Source: Echria macrotheca (lineage: Eukaryota; Ascomycota; Sordariomycetes; Sordariales; Schizotheciaceae). Taken from it: 64,000 nucleotides of DNA. The notes under the pieces were generated by a model. It was not told the origin of the DNA, did not search any database, and worked only from the letters and a program-made list of their open reading frames with translations. The stretch is taken from NCBI GenBank assembly GCA_030411725.1, contig MU839840.1:992001-1056000 (forward strand). Direction: 5' to 3'. Positions 9,560 to 20,938 of the stretch are shown one piece after another; position 1 is the stretch's first letter, and the number at the start of each line of letters is the position of its first letter. The position numbers were made by a program, and so were the translations under genes.

Positions 9560-11846
9560 ATGTATTTGTATCTACTTTTTGTGTTGTTCCTTCCGATCTG
9601 CTTTGATTTCGTAGACGGAAGAGCTCTCGACCACCCGGACGACATCCCAGTGCGAGCACCCAGCGACGAAGAGCTCTCGCGTCGACTTCTCGCCTTGCGG
9701 GCCGACAAGGATGTGTCGTTCCAGAGCAACAAGACGGTGCTCGACACAACTTGGGTGAATGCCACGCTGTTGAAGCAGGAGATGTATGTGCTCAGATTTC
9801 AAAGTTATCTGCCTATCCATTGCTTTAATTTATTTCCCCCTGATACTGACATAAAAAAATCTCAGAAATTTACAACCGGGCAAGAAGACAACCATCGACA
9901 CGGCCGTCGAGGTGACATGCATCAAATGCTACCTCCGCGGTGCAGCCTCGGCATCTCTCAGCATCAAAGGGGACCCAGCCGAAGTTCTATCCAACTACAC
10001 CAGCACAATCAAGGACGCCGTCGTCAACATCACCGAGGCGGTCCTCGGCGCAATCCCGGGCGCCCTGATAGACACGGCCAAAGATATTCTTCCGGACGAT
10101 GTCGGCGGCGTATTGCTGGATCAGGACGGCAACAACGGTTCCTTCCCGGTGATCCCGGTCGACATGAACCTAAAACTTGCGCCACTTCCTGCCGTGGCGG
10201 CCCGTTTCGCGTTCGATGATGATCTCGAGGTGTACATGATGCTCGACTCGAAACTTGTTTTGGGGGGCACGTACACGATCAACTTGTTCTCGTCGTCGGG
10301 CCCCTTCGGCATCGCCGTCGGGGACGACATCACAGCCGGGCTAGCTCTAGTCCTGGACCTGATTCTCGATGTCGAAGCCCCCGTCGATATCAGCGGCGGG
10401 TTCCATCTCAAGCTGGACAAGGGGGTCGCGATGGAGCTCGACATGTTCAGCCCGAACGTGTCTGATCTCAAACTGTGCGTTCTCTCTTTCCATCCATCCA
10501 ATCAAATACAAAACAAAAAGCTAATAAGATGACTTGCCGATTATTTTAGCCCCGGCGGTCGCTTCGAGTTCCTGCCGGCCAAACTAATCTCCTCCGGCCC
10601 CACGGTCCTCACCGCCGTGCTACGGGCCACGCTCAAAGCAGGGCTCGAGTTCAACTCGTCCATCCTCAAGACGCCTCTGACCAAGGGCTTCGGCGCCGGT
10701 GTCGTCGCCGAAGTTTTCGCCAACATTGCCGAGTTTTCCACCAACATCACCTCCCCCACCACCTCCAACAATACCGTGTCGAGCATCGATAACAACTGCG
10801 ATCTGGCCATCGCAGAGGGATACCAACTCGCACTCGGCGCCGCCGCCGGCGCGACGGTAGCCTTCGCGGGCACGACATGGGGTCCCAACCCGTCAACAAC
10901 AATCCCCGTGTTCTTCACCACACTCAAAACATCCTGCGCGAGATCCGCGGTCCCCACCGCCATCACGACACCAACCCCACCAGCCCCGAAACAAACCACG
11001 TCCTCTTCGTCGTCATCATCATCTACTAGTACCAACCTCTTCCACAAAATCTTCGGCCGGGCATCGTCAGACCCGCCTATTCCCACCACAGTAGTAACAG
11101 TAACAGCAACATCCACAGCAACATTCACAATCCAATCATGCCTCTCCAGCGGCGTGATCAACTGCCCGGTCTCGCTGCAGACAGTTTCGGTGTACACCTC
11201 GCCAACAACAATCATTACCGCAATCCCTGTTGCCTCAGCCTCAGCCTCAGTCTCAGCTGATCTTTCGTCTCTCTTCTTCCCAGCTACGAAGGTGGCGGGG
11301 GTGGATAAGAAGGCCGTGGTCGATTTTGGTGGGGAAGACAAGAACAATGTGCACGAGGTTGTCGGTGTCAAGGGTGGGCCGCCTGTGGTGTATACGCCTC
11401 CTCCACCTCCTCCTCCTCCTCCTCCTCCTCCTCCGCCACCTCCACCTCCTGCTACGACTACGACTACGTCGGTGAGATCGGGAGGTGGACAGGCAGCGGG
11501 TGCGGTAGCTGGGAGTGACGGAGCCGGAGTAGGGGTTGTGGTAACTGGTGAAGCGAGCGGAACGAGTAACAGGATGGTGTTGGGGCTGGTTCTCGGACTG
11601 GTGTTGCCTGCTTTTATTGGACTTGTCGTCGGTGTGCTGTAAGTTGTTATTTCCTTTCGCCCGATATTTACCTTCTAGGTGCACGCGCTGACATGCAATA
11701 GGTACTACCTCCGCCGCAAGCAATATATCCGCCTCCCTTCCTCGCCGGGCCGTGTGGAGATGGTGCAGGCGTTATTCGGTTCTCTGATGAGGAGGAGAGG
11801 GGCGTGGGGAGTGAAACGGGATAGCAGCGAGAAATCCCCTAACTAG
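9560..11846 (+). CDS. Secreted, membrane-anchored surface protein with a polyproline stalk
   Basis: Four exons give 688 residues: 9560-9783, 9866-10474, 10550-11638 and 11702-11846. All three junctions keep frame with GTATGT, GTGCGT and GTAAGT donors. The start at 9560 (CGACCATG) begins a signal peptide, MYLYLLFVLFLPICFDFVDG. The ectodomain has repeated beta-like hydrophobic strands, many N-glycosylation sequons and a few cysteines. It is followed by a Ser/Thr-rich region, a run of about 18 prolines (near 11400-11450), Thr repeats and a Gly/Ala-rich stalk. One membrane helix (VLGLVLGLVLPAFIGLVVGVL region) spans the last intron and leads to a short basic tail YYLRRKQYIRL. Topology suggests a type I cell-surface protein. 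Function unknown. Confidence 0.85.
11396..11450. repeat. CCT trinucleotide microsatellite
   Basis: An almost pure (CCT)n tract with a few CCA and CCG units inside the coding sequence of the surface protein. It encodes the polyproline stalk and is followed by ACGACT repeats coding threonine. Such tracts tend to vary in length between strains. Confidence 0.9.
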
Positions 11847-11995
11847 GTAGTTTGAGACCAAATGCGAAGAATCTTTGCTGTATTTACATGATCGATCTCT
11901 CTTGTTCCTTTGTACAAACGAACTACGAGCCCGTCTACATGCTTCTAGTCTAAACAAACGAAAGCCAAACCCCTCCCAGAACACTGTACTACGCA

Positions 11996-13758
11996 TTACA
12001 CGGTTACTGGTGCCTCCTTACCTTTGCTTGATGCAAGTCTCCCCCCTTTCACATTACACAACGCGATAAAAAAACCAATGCCAGCACCGGCAATAGCCAT
12101 AGCCAGCGCAACCTTGATCCCCGCCATATACGCCTCCACGATCCCGACCACCTTTTCCGCCGGAAATGTCGTCCGAATAGCCGTCGCACCCGTCGCTATC
12201 ACCTTGGCCGGATCTATACCCGGCGCGGTGGTTGGCAGGGTCCGGACAAGAGTGTTGACAAAAGCAGACTGAGCTGCTGTTACAAAAGCGGTTCCACCGA
12301 TACATTGGAAAACTATACCATGTTAGTCGAAGTTTACTCCAGACCTGCGAGCCAAACTTACACAACACCATAGCTGTAACCGCCGAGATATCTTCCGGAC
12401 CCACGCTCGCCTGGCCAGCAATAATCGGGATCTGGAACGCCAACCCCCAGCCAACCCCACCAATGATCTGGAAACCAACCCACTTCCCAACGCCCGTGTC
12501 CGTGTCCAGCGTATACAGCAGCCCCGAAGCGACAACCCCGATGGCGGCCCCGACGAGCTGCACCGGGACCGCGAGCCCGGTGGCCGAGATGATTGCCCCC
12601 GACGAGATCATCGCCACGGTATTGGCGACAATCAGCGGGAGGTTGTACACGCCCGACATGGTGGGACTCGCGTCGCCGACGCTCTGGAAGTAGATGGGCA
12701 GGTAGTAAATCACCATGAAATACGCGCCAACAAAGGTGGCCGCGAAGCCGCAGCTCACCCACACCGCTTGCCTCCTAAACAGCCGCGGGATGATGATCGC
12801 GCGCTCACCCAGAGAGATTTCCCAGGCGATGAAGGCGGCAACTAGCAAGACAAAACCGACGAGGAGTCCGATGACCAGCCCGCTGCCCCAGGGTGCTGTG
12901 GTGCCCCCGTACTGCAGCGCGAGCATGAAGCAGACGATGGCGCCCATGACGAGAGCGACGCCCACGAAATCCATCTGCAGGATCTTTTCCCGCCAGGTAG
13001 CGGGTACAGGCTTCGCAGCCGCCGGCGCGTGGAAAAAGAGAAGGATCATGAGCGCGGCGGCACCCCCCACAGGGAGGTTAATCCAGAAGCACCAGCGCCA
13101 GGTGACGCGATCAGCAAAAACACCCCCGATCAACGGCCCAGCCACGCACGCGACGCCGAAAGACATGCCCACGAACCCGGTATAGACAGCCCGACGGCGC
13201 GGCGGCGCGACGAAGCCGATGATGGTATAAGCGCCGGTACCGATCCCGGCGGCACCGAGCCCGTTGAGCGCGCGGCCGACGATGAAGGCGGTCGAGTCGG
13301 GCGCGGCGGCACATACTAGGCTGCCGAGCTCAAAGACGATGACTGTAACTAAGAAAATGGTTTTCAGCGGGAAGTAGCGGTAGGCTTTGCCCCAGGAGGA
13401 TTGGAAGCCGCCGTTGGTCATGAAGAAGGCGGCGCCGTACCAGGAGACCTTGTCGAGGCCGTGGAACTCGTCGGTGATTTTGGGGATGGCGGTCGCTACG
13501 ATTGTCTTTTTTGTCGGGTGTTAGATGTGGTTCAGGGGGAACTGGGCGAGGGTAGATTACCATGTCCAGCGAGGCCAGAAAGATGCCCATCATCAGCGCG
13601 ATGATGATGCATACCAGCTTCCATCCCTCGGGGTACTCGGTTTCCTTTTCGTTGGCTGCATCTTTGGAAAGATCGAGTTGTGGCTCCCCCAACGTCGCGC
13701 GTTGGCTGCTGGTGTCGTCGGGGTTTTCGTTGGTCTTGTTTTCTGGAGGATCAGCCAT
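11996..13758 (-). CDS. MFS drug:H+ antiporter, DHA2 / TOXA-AFLT type
   Basis: Three exons, 13561-13758, 12362-13505 and 11996-12312, give 552 residues. Splicing at the first junction restores LDMTIVATAIPKITDEF, the first-helix signature of 14-TM DHA2 exporters. WYGAAFFMTNGGF and GRALNGLGAAGIGTGAY follow, then the helix-5 type run GPLIGGVFADRVTWRWCFW. The second intron joins AMVL to FFQCIGGTAFVTAAQ, also typical. The N-terminus (about 45 residues) is hydrophilic and cytosolic. Close fungal relatives export toxins such as HC-toxin or aflatoxin precursors, but no biosynthetic core gene is next to it, so the substrate is open. Confidence 0.93.
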
Positions 13759-14438
13759 GTATGTCCGATGCGCCCGTGGCTGCGGGAGAAAGGAAAAGAA
13801 GATATAAAAGAAGAGAATGTTACAGGTGTCGTCGTCTTAGTTCATATTTCTCGTCCTCAACAGGACTTGACATTGCTTTTAAGACGTTGTTAGCGGGAAG
13901 GAATGCGTGCCAAGAATGAATCATCGTGAAAAACGCGGGCTATCGAGATCTGTTGCATCCAATCCCGGCCCGCCAAGGCCCCAGCAATTGTTGGCCGGAA
14001 GTCGGCACCATCCCGCTCCAACTGCCAGCCAAGTGCCGTCGCCAGACTGCTTTCGGAAGGGACGAAGAACTGACTTTCGACGTCAGTCCTAGCCCTTTAC
14101 ACTCTGATTCATCTACATTTGTCACCCTGATACATGTGTCCGAGATAGCCAAACTATCAGAACCCCAAAAGGAGATTCTCCTTCCCTTGTCATGATGCGA
14201 CAGTTCACTTTCAGGATCAGATGCAAACTGGAGAGAGAGTTCACAGAGAAAAGCAGACACGGTCAGATAAGTATTTGAGAGAAAAAAACGGCAAGAGACC
14301 ACCAGATCGGCAATCGTCGATCATCCTGTCCCCTTCTCCGAAGCGTCCAACCCCCCATCTTCCCATCCCAAAAAGCCCATCGAACATCCAGATCAACCGT
14401 CCCTCAGAACAACCCCGCCCCCAACACCGACACACCGC
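13759..14438. other. 680-base intergenic region
   Basis: Upstream of the MFS gene and downstream of the tyrosinase gene. No gene or recognisable element seen. Confidence 0.35.
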
Positions 14439-15753
14439 TCAGACATAGATATAGCAGAACGGCCCAGCGAAGGTGCTCAGCAAGTCACCAACCTTGACCA
14501 CGGGCGCGAGCGGCGTGATATCAATGGTATCCGTGAGCTGGACATTCGCACTGGGCGGGACGTTCAAGAAGGTGCCGGTCCCAAAAATCGTCTTGCGGTT
14601 CGGGAAGTCGAGCATCTGCCAGATCCAGTAGACGCGATCGATCTGCGAGTGGTGCAGGAAGAAAGCCGGGTCGCCGGGCGAGATGAACGGGTCGGAACCC
14701 GGGTCGCCGCCGATGGTGAAGTGGCCGCCGCCGTGCACGCCCAGCTCGCCGTGGATGTAGCGCGGGTCGGCCTGCATCAGGGCCTGGAAGTGCTCGACGT
14801 CGTTGTTCTGCAGGATCAGCGTCGTCGTGTTGTAGAAGGAGGTGAAGCGCTTGGCGATGCCGGCGTTGAGGTCCCGCTTCAGGCAGCGCGGGTGGTCGTT
14901 GAGCGGGTCGGGCACCGAGTCGGTGTCGGTCGTGCCGTACTTGGCCACCGCGACCGGGCCGATGTGCTCCGTGAAGTTGGCGAAGGGACCCGTCTGCACG
15001 CAGCCGCCGCCGGTTCCGGGCGGGAGCGGGATCAGCGCCGTCGCGTTGAAGGGTTCCGTCAGGATCATGCCCGGGTGCGAGAAGAACTGGCCGTTGCCGC
15101 CGAGGGACGTGTCGCTGCCGTCGAACACGGGCGAGGCCGCCGGGTTGTTGACGTCCAGGCCCCATTCCCAGTACGGGACCGTGCCGGTGTAGCCGCAGTC
15201 GTTGCGGAGGTGTTCTTCGTATGTCCAGGTGAAGTAGCGATGCCAGGTCAGGAAGGTGGCCTGCTTTCTGTTAGAACGGGAAAGACGGGACAGTGACAAA
15301 AAAAAAAAGACGCACGGTAAGATGGATGGTCAGCGTCTGCATCAGATGGATGGCCACAAAGTCATCGTACAACGACACGGAGCCGGGGGCAACGCCCGGC
15401 GCCAGCAGGCTGGGCTTGGTCCGCAGGCACTTGACGGCGTTGATGTAGGCCTTGCGGTCGTTCTTGGACAGCGTGCGCCACTCGCGCCGGATGCGCACGT
15501 TGGCCGGCGAGCACACGCCGCGGCGCATCTTGGCCGACGCCGCCGACGCCGCGACCGAGTCGCTGTTGTTCTTGGCCAGCTGGCTAAGGTACGTCAGCGC
15601 ATCGCCGCTGCTGATCTGCGCGGCCGAGAAGTCGGACGAGCTCGGCACCTTCTTGCTGGCGGCTGCCGTGCTGCTGGTGCTCGCGTCGGCCGCATTGGTG
15701 GTTCCCGACAAAAGGAGCGGAACGGCCCAGAGGAGCCAAGTAAGTTGCTTCAT
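14439..15753 (-). CDS. Secreted short-type tyrosinase / catechol oxidase
   Basis: Two exons, 15316-15753 and 14439-15260, give 419 residues with a 55-base intron (GTGCGT donor, poly-T inside). The start at 15753 begins a signal peptide (MKQLTWLLWAVPLLLSG...). Copper site A is built across the junction: His136 and His144, then FLTWHRYFTWTYE with His153. Site B is HGGGHFTIGGD (His322, His326) and DPAFFLHHSQIDRVYW (His349/350). A conserved Cys pair brackets the first helix (CSPANVRIRREW...VKCL). The protein stops about 60 residues after site B, so the C-terminal shielding domain of long tyrosinases is absent, as in short ascomycete catechol oxidases. It oxidises phenols, for example in pigment formation. 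A TATA box lies at 15866. Confidence 0.94.
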
Positions 15754-15865
15754 AATGAGTGTTTGCAACAAAAATAAAAAAGAATGACAAGAAGGGAGGT
15801 GAAAGAATGGTGGGTTGGTTGGTGGTGGTGACAAGAGTCTGAGACAACACTTGGGATCCTTCCGA

Positions 15866-15872
15866 CTTTATA
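15866..15872 (-). promoter_or_regulatory. TATA box of the tyrosinase gene
   Basis: TATAAAG on the minus strand, about 115 bases upstream of the tyrosinase ATG. Confidence 0.5.
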
Positions 15873-18329
15873 ACTCTTCTGTCGGACGCCCCTTTACTAT
15901 CCCCGGCCATAAACCCAGCACGTCAACAAAGCTTGGCCGGCGGTTGCGGCATGGCTTAGGTGGCTCTTCGCCGACTCAAGCCAGGGAATCCCGGAACGAT
16001 GTTGAGTCTTGACGATGGCCCATGTTGCATTTTCGTATCCGGGGAAGCAATACCATCCCCGATGTCCTCGTTGTCTGTATGCAGCGAGGGTGGTAGATGG
16101 ACCCCCTGCGCGCCGCGGGGGTACTGAGTAAAATTAGACCTGCAGGCATCACCCCGACATGCCTTCTCCTCGGTGAGCCCCCTATGGCTTCTTTGAGACA
16201 TCACGACTCGCAAATATTTCCGTCTTTCTACTGGTGTTGTTTCCTTGACTACTGTTGACTACTGGGTCGATTATGAGCCGGTAACCGTAAAGATTCATAT
16301 GTTTGGTGTCGTTGTTCAGCCACAATCACGGCATGAGCCGATCATAGATTGACCGGCGGGAAGAAGCGGTGTCGATCGCAGACTCGGCTCCAAACGTCTT
16401 CTCTGCCCGTCACTGGACATCTGCTTAAAGTTTGACCTGCCGTGCCTGCCAAAAAGCTTGGCTCGCATGGCCCCGCCCCGGCGCGACTGGTAAGTAAGCA
16501 TGCCTCATGGGAGATTTGGACATGCGGAAGAGCTACCGGATCCGTCCTGGTTCGAAGGCAGAGAGAAGAATTGGGGGCGGAGACAGACCGGGTTTCAAAA
16601 AACGTGCGTTCGCTACCAGAACGGCCAAAATTGGGTCGCCCCCCTGGTGTTCCATCCGTGCATGTCCGTGCCATACATTACGGAAGTATGCCACTCGGGA
16701 GCCATGTGGGGGAGGAGGCGTCGCCGCTCCCGGTGTGTGTAAGCCGGGGTCTTGCGACAGAGTCAGACAGACCAGCGAACTCGGTGCTGTGGTCCGACCA
16801 GACGGGTTCCTAACCGGTTGAAATCTGACGGTGCAGTCAGAAAGGAGAGGCGCAAAAACTCGCCGAAGGTCCACGTGGTAAATATTTTCCGCATCCAATA
16901 TTGCCCACATCGTGCGCAACATTGTCCAAAGTTACCTTACCTACCGTACCGTCCGTCCGTCCAGTCCCTCATCCAGGTCGTCGGATGGGTGCCATACCCC
17001 GGATCGGAATGCGGGGAAGGGAATTGATAGTTCAGTGATGGCTCTCAGGGGTATTGATTATCGACGGCGTGCGCATGACTATCAGCGCCTATAACGTAAG
17101 ACCGTTGACCGGCGGTTAACGTTACTTTTTTTCACTGCGCCTTCATGTCCTGGTTTAAACACGTCAATACAGGTTATGCATCAGCGCCCTGTCTCGTCTC
17201 CGGCGCCCTGGGATCCTCATACAATAGAGCTGCTGTCTATAGGGGTTCGGGAGGTGGGGCTTATACTCCGTAAAGGGGGCGCGGTGTATCGATGCCACCC
17301 AACAATCTGCATTACTGCAGTTGGCGGCGACGGCGACGGCGGCCGTGTGCGTCCAGCACTGCTGCAGCGATTGGAACCTCAGGGACCCGGTTCAGGCACA
17401 TGGCGACAGGGTGGTTCCCGTCAGAGAGGCTGACTGCTCCGACACCCTGCTGATCTATTCCCTATAAAAGTGCCTAATGTTACCCTCCCAAGCCTCCCTC
17501 TGCGACCACATGACCTGCTTTGCGGAGTATACCTACCAGGTATGCGGGCTCCTCTCAGCTGGGTTTCAATACCTATCTTCTTGAGGGTACAGTTGCCACC
17601 CCCGCCCCTAACCTACGCATTAGCTCGATATTCTATCGACGCCGGCGCTTGGGAGTTCTACAATGTTGTATCATCACGGTAGCAATATTGGAGAAATCCC
17701 GGACTACCAACCGGAGCGATGTCCTGAAAGAGCATGTTGGTATGGAGAGGGCGTTGGGATATTGAGTTTATTTGTGTCCGAAACAACTCGGGCGTATTTT
17801 CATCAGCCTCACGAAGGACTTGGACCTCAAAGGCCTTGAACAGAGTACCTAATGCCGGAGTCGACTACCCCTGGATTTCTGGGCCACCGGTTCTGTGATT
17901 GAGAATTGGTCTGACTGTCAGTGTCCCTGAGCCAAACTTTTGCGGGCAGGGGGTTTTCTTGATCGTGGGACCAGATTGGGGCTGTGAAGGCAAGAGTAAA
18001 GGCAACGGATGGCGTGGGTGTTGCATTCTCAAGATTCAAAGTTTCAGGGGTTCTGTGTTAACACTGGTCTCGGTGGTGAACGGTTAGGACTGGGACAGCA
18101 GCAACATATCAAAGGGAGCTTTTATGACTTGCGATCCAGAGACAGTTCCTGGTTTTTGGTTGCAGTTCAACTATCTAGAAGCGAGTGCGCTTGTACTTGA
18201 GATCTACCGTAGCGGGGCTTCGAGAAAGAAATCATGGATGATGTCCGATGTCCAACATGCGCCTCCCTCGACACTTTCGGCCGAGACAAACAATAACGTT
18301 CAACCCTGAGAGCTCACCAAAACTTGAGC
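15873..18329. other. 2.5 kb intergenic region
   Basis: The longest gene-poor stretch of the window. It has many short frames and none with domain-like composition. A TCCG tetranucleotide run lies at 16950-16962. I see no transposon ends or long repeats. Remnants too decayed to read by eye cannot be excluded. Confidence 0.4.
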
Positions 18330-19474
18330 TTAGCGAACCACCTCTTCGGAATCTGATAAAAAGGATGAGGAGGAGGAGTTGTTAGCACCAGAAAAAAGTT
18401 GCGACGGAAGTGCGGCTGGCGTCATCTTTGGGATATTGTCCTGGGTCTGAAGCTGTTCCCTGGGGCCACGTCCGATACGTATCATTGAGGATACGAGCCG
18501 GCGCAACTTCCGAAAGGCCTTGTAAATGCGTAGGAAACGGGTGTCACCCACCACTAGTTTGTCGAGACCCCACAACTGATACTGGCGATACCGTATGTCG
18601 TCTTCCAGCTGTGCTCTTTCGTCCTTCCACTCTCGGTACAAGCGGGGATTCGCGGGGACATACTCGTCCAACTCCGCTAGCTTGACCCTGGCCTCCGTGA
18701 TTTCGTGCTCCAAAAAGTTTCTCAACCCTTTACCAACCGACGTTTTTGCGATGTTTCCGTCTGTCTCTCTCAGCTCATTTTGTACCAGGAGCTCGATCCC
18801 ACCCTTCTCAGCTACTGATTTCTTCAGGATGACCCTGATTATGTCGTGAGCGGACTTCTGCGTGTTCTGGTGACGAGTGATGGTGGCACCATTCCGAAAC
18901 ATCTCGTGCCAGACTTCTCCGGGCTCAATCCTTTCTTGCTGGCGGACGTCGTATTGACTGTTCCCATTACTCACGTCATCCCACATAGTGGTCGCAATGA
19001 TCACTCTCTTGCAGGCATCATTGCCGAGGATAGCCTCAAGAAGTCAAGTCCGCTTCCGCTCTGTACCTCCAATTCGGTTGCGGGTGATGGGATGAAGCAA
19101 AATCAAGCCGTCAAGTTTCCGTTTCTTCCGGGCGTCTTTACTAGACAGCCATTTTGCGATGGCTCGCAAGATCTCGATATCCGATCGTTTATCATCGTCG
19201 AATCCTGGCGTGTCGACGAGCACAATTTTGCGATCGTCAAGGATGAACTCAACCGCTTGTGGCTCTTGTGTGCCTGGCATGGTGTGGTTCTGTCAGCTCT
19301 TACAGTTCCCTACATGACTGGGACTCATAGTTTCAGTAGAAGGGGCTTCATACGAGACTTCAGAGAGCGTCCTATCTCCAAATCGGTTCGGCCAGATGCC
19401 ATTGAGGCGAACGTCGTTTTGCCGGCCCCGGTGACCCCGATCAGCCCAATCAGGATTTCCTCGTGTGCGACCAT
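18330..19474 (-). pseudogene. AIG1-like P-loop GTPase, interrupted by an in-frame TGA
   Basis: Two exons, 19354-19474 and 18330-19273, separated by an 80-base intron. The G1 loop is GVTGAGKTT just after MVAHEEILIGLI. G3 is VDTPGFDDD, and ATTMWDD stands at the G4 position. A TGA at 19044-19046 falls between GGTERKRT and LLEAILGND in the same reading frame, where the intact neighbour at 20035 has a sense codon; no intron fits here. The C-terminal half is a charged coiled-coil (FLEHEITEARVKLAELDEY, WKDERAQLEDDIRY) with a Ser-rich end and no CaaX box. Most of the protein lies after the stop, so the gene is probably inactive, unless the base is a sequencing error. Confidence 0.72.
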
Positions 19475-20034
19475 CTTCCGACCAATCAGTGACAAGGCGG
19501 TCGATGGTGCGCAATCGGTCGGGTTAGGGAGTTTTGTCGGAGAGCAATCTGAATCCAGAAATTTCCAAGATCAACGTTGGGACTGTCATGCTGATAACAT
19601 GAATCCAGCCCAAGTTTCTCCCAAACGCCATGAGACCGGGCAGGAAGATTAGTGTATCCACGTGGCTGGCAGCGTCGCTGGAGCTATTGGTTCATGATTT
19701 ACTGCCAGTGCAGCAGTCGGGCCTGGTTGGGCTGCAGTCTTGGGGATTGCGCTGACACGTTCGAAAGCAGGATGTGTTGGCCGTGTGACTGTTTTCCAAC
19801 TTTTTCTTCACCCCTCGATGGTATTCAGGCCCGGCCCCCGTTTCGGCCCAATGCAACTCCCATTCTGAGAGCACCACACATAGCCGGATTGCTGAGTGGC
19901 CTACCAAATATCATCAGCACATGCCTGTGTTATGATTCTGGATGACGTTCTCACCCGTCTCTTCAGAAATTGGTTCACCGAAACGACATCGCTCATGTGA
20001 CTTCAAAGCTTACCCGAATTGTCCGATTAGAAAG
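19475..20034. other. shared upstream region of the divergent GTPase genes
   Basis: A 560-base gap between two head-to-head GTPase genes, probably a bidirectional promoter. No other gene visible. Confidence 0.4.
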
Positions 20035-20786
20035 ATGGCACCAGTTATCACTCTCATCCTCATTGGGCCGACAGGCTCGGGGAAATCCTCGTTTGTCAAG
20101 AAAGCGGCCAAGCTCAAAGATGAAGCCATAGGCATAGGAAAGGGGCTTCAACCTTGTGTGTCCGACCTGATATCCAAGCTTCAATGTAGCTGACTGACTC
20201 CTGAAAAGGCACAATGAACTGCGAGGTGTACACGTTCAAACACAAGGAGACCGAGTTCTCTCTTATCGACACGCCTGGCTTGCAAGACGATCCAATCCGG
20301 AATTTCCCAGTCCTGAAGGAAATCGCCTCCCAACTCTCAAAATCATCAGAAACGCCTTGGATCAGCGGCGCTGTATACTTCCACCCGATCACCGACAGAC
20401 GTTTCGGCGCGTCCAATCGACTCAGTCTGGACATCTTCAGGGCTATATGCGGCGAATCATTGTTCTCTCGCGTCATTTCAGTCACGACAATGTGGGATAG
20501 ATTGAAGCGTGAGAAGATACCCGAGTTTAAGAAACTTAGCGATGAGCTGAGGAATGATATGTTGAACTTCACCGGGGATGGCGGAGTAGTCTATGATCTC
20601 AGGGCAACCGGAGACCCTTGGCCCGGGCTGAGCGTTCTCGATCACTTCGCGGCGATAGGGTGTAGCAAAAACCGCTGTCTCCAGTTAGAGAAGGAGGTCC
20701 GATCATTTGGCCCAAGTGGCTTCAAAAAGACCCAAGCGGGCAAGGAAATAAAAAAGAGGGCGAAGGGAGCATGTACTATATTGTAG
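20035..20786 (+). CDS. AIG1-like P-loop GTPase with a C-terminal CaaX box
   Basis: Two exons, 20035-20155 and 20209-20786, give 232 residues. The first exon (121 bases) and its phase-1 intron match the divergent neighbour exactly. G1 is LIGPTGSGKSS, G3 is LIDTPGLQDD, and the G4 position carries VTTMWDR, as in the fungal branch of these G-domain proteins, which lack a classic NKxD. The protein ends KKRAKGACTIL: a basic patch and a CTIL box, which predicts geranylgeranylation and membrane attachment. Compared with the neighbour it lacks the long coiled-coil. Its cellular role is unknown; vertebrate AIG1/GIMAP relatives act at internal membranes. Confidence 0.85.
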
Positions 20787-20938
20787 ATCCAACACTTGTA
20801 GTCAATTTTTTTGAGGTGGACAGGGGTGCAAAAAAAAGAAGAAAAAAAGAAAAGTAAACAACTGGGGGGCCCGACACAAATATGAAAATGTTCGTCAGAC
20901 GACAGTTTGCCTCTTAGCATCAGCGACCGAATGTCCCA

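Noticed and set aside
14649..15296. 215-codon plus-strand frame over tyrosinase
   Set aside because: Antisense to the conserved copper-site exon; no domain-like sequence.
168..15753. A secondary-metabolite gene cluster (FSH hydrolase, cupin, MFS exporter, tyrosinase)
   Set aside because: The genes are separated by unrelated genes and 2 kb gaps, and there is no polyketide, peptide or terpene synthase core.
15873..18329. A decayed transposon in the gene-poor stretch
   Set aside because: No terminal repeats, transposase or reverse-transcriptase motifs, or strong AT-rich RIP signature could be seen.
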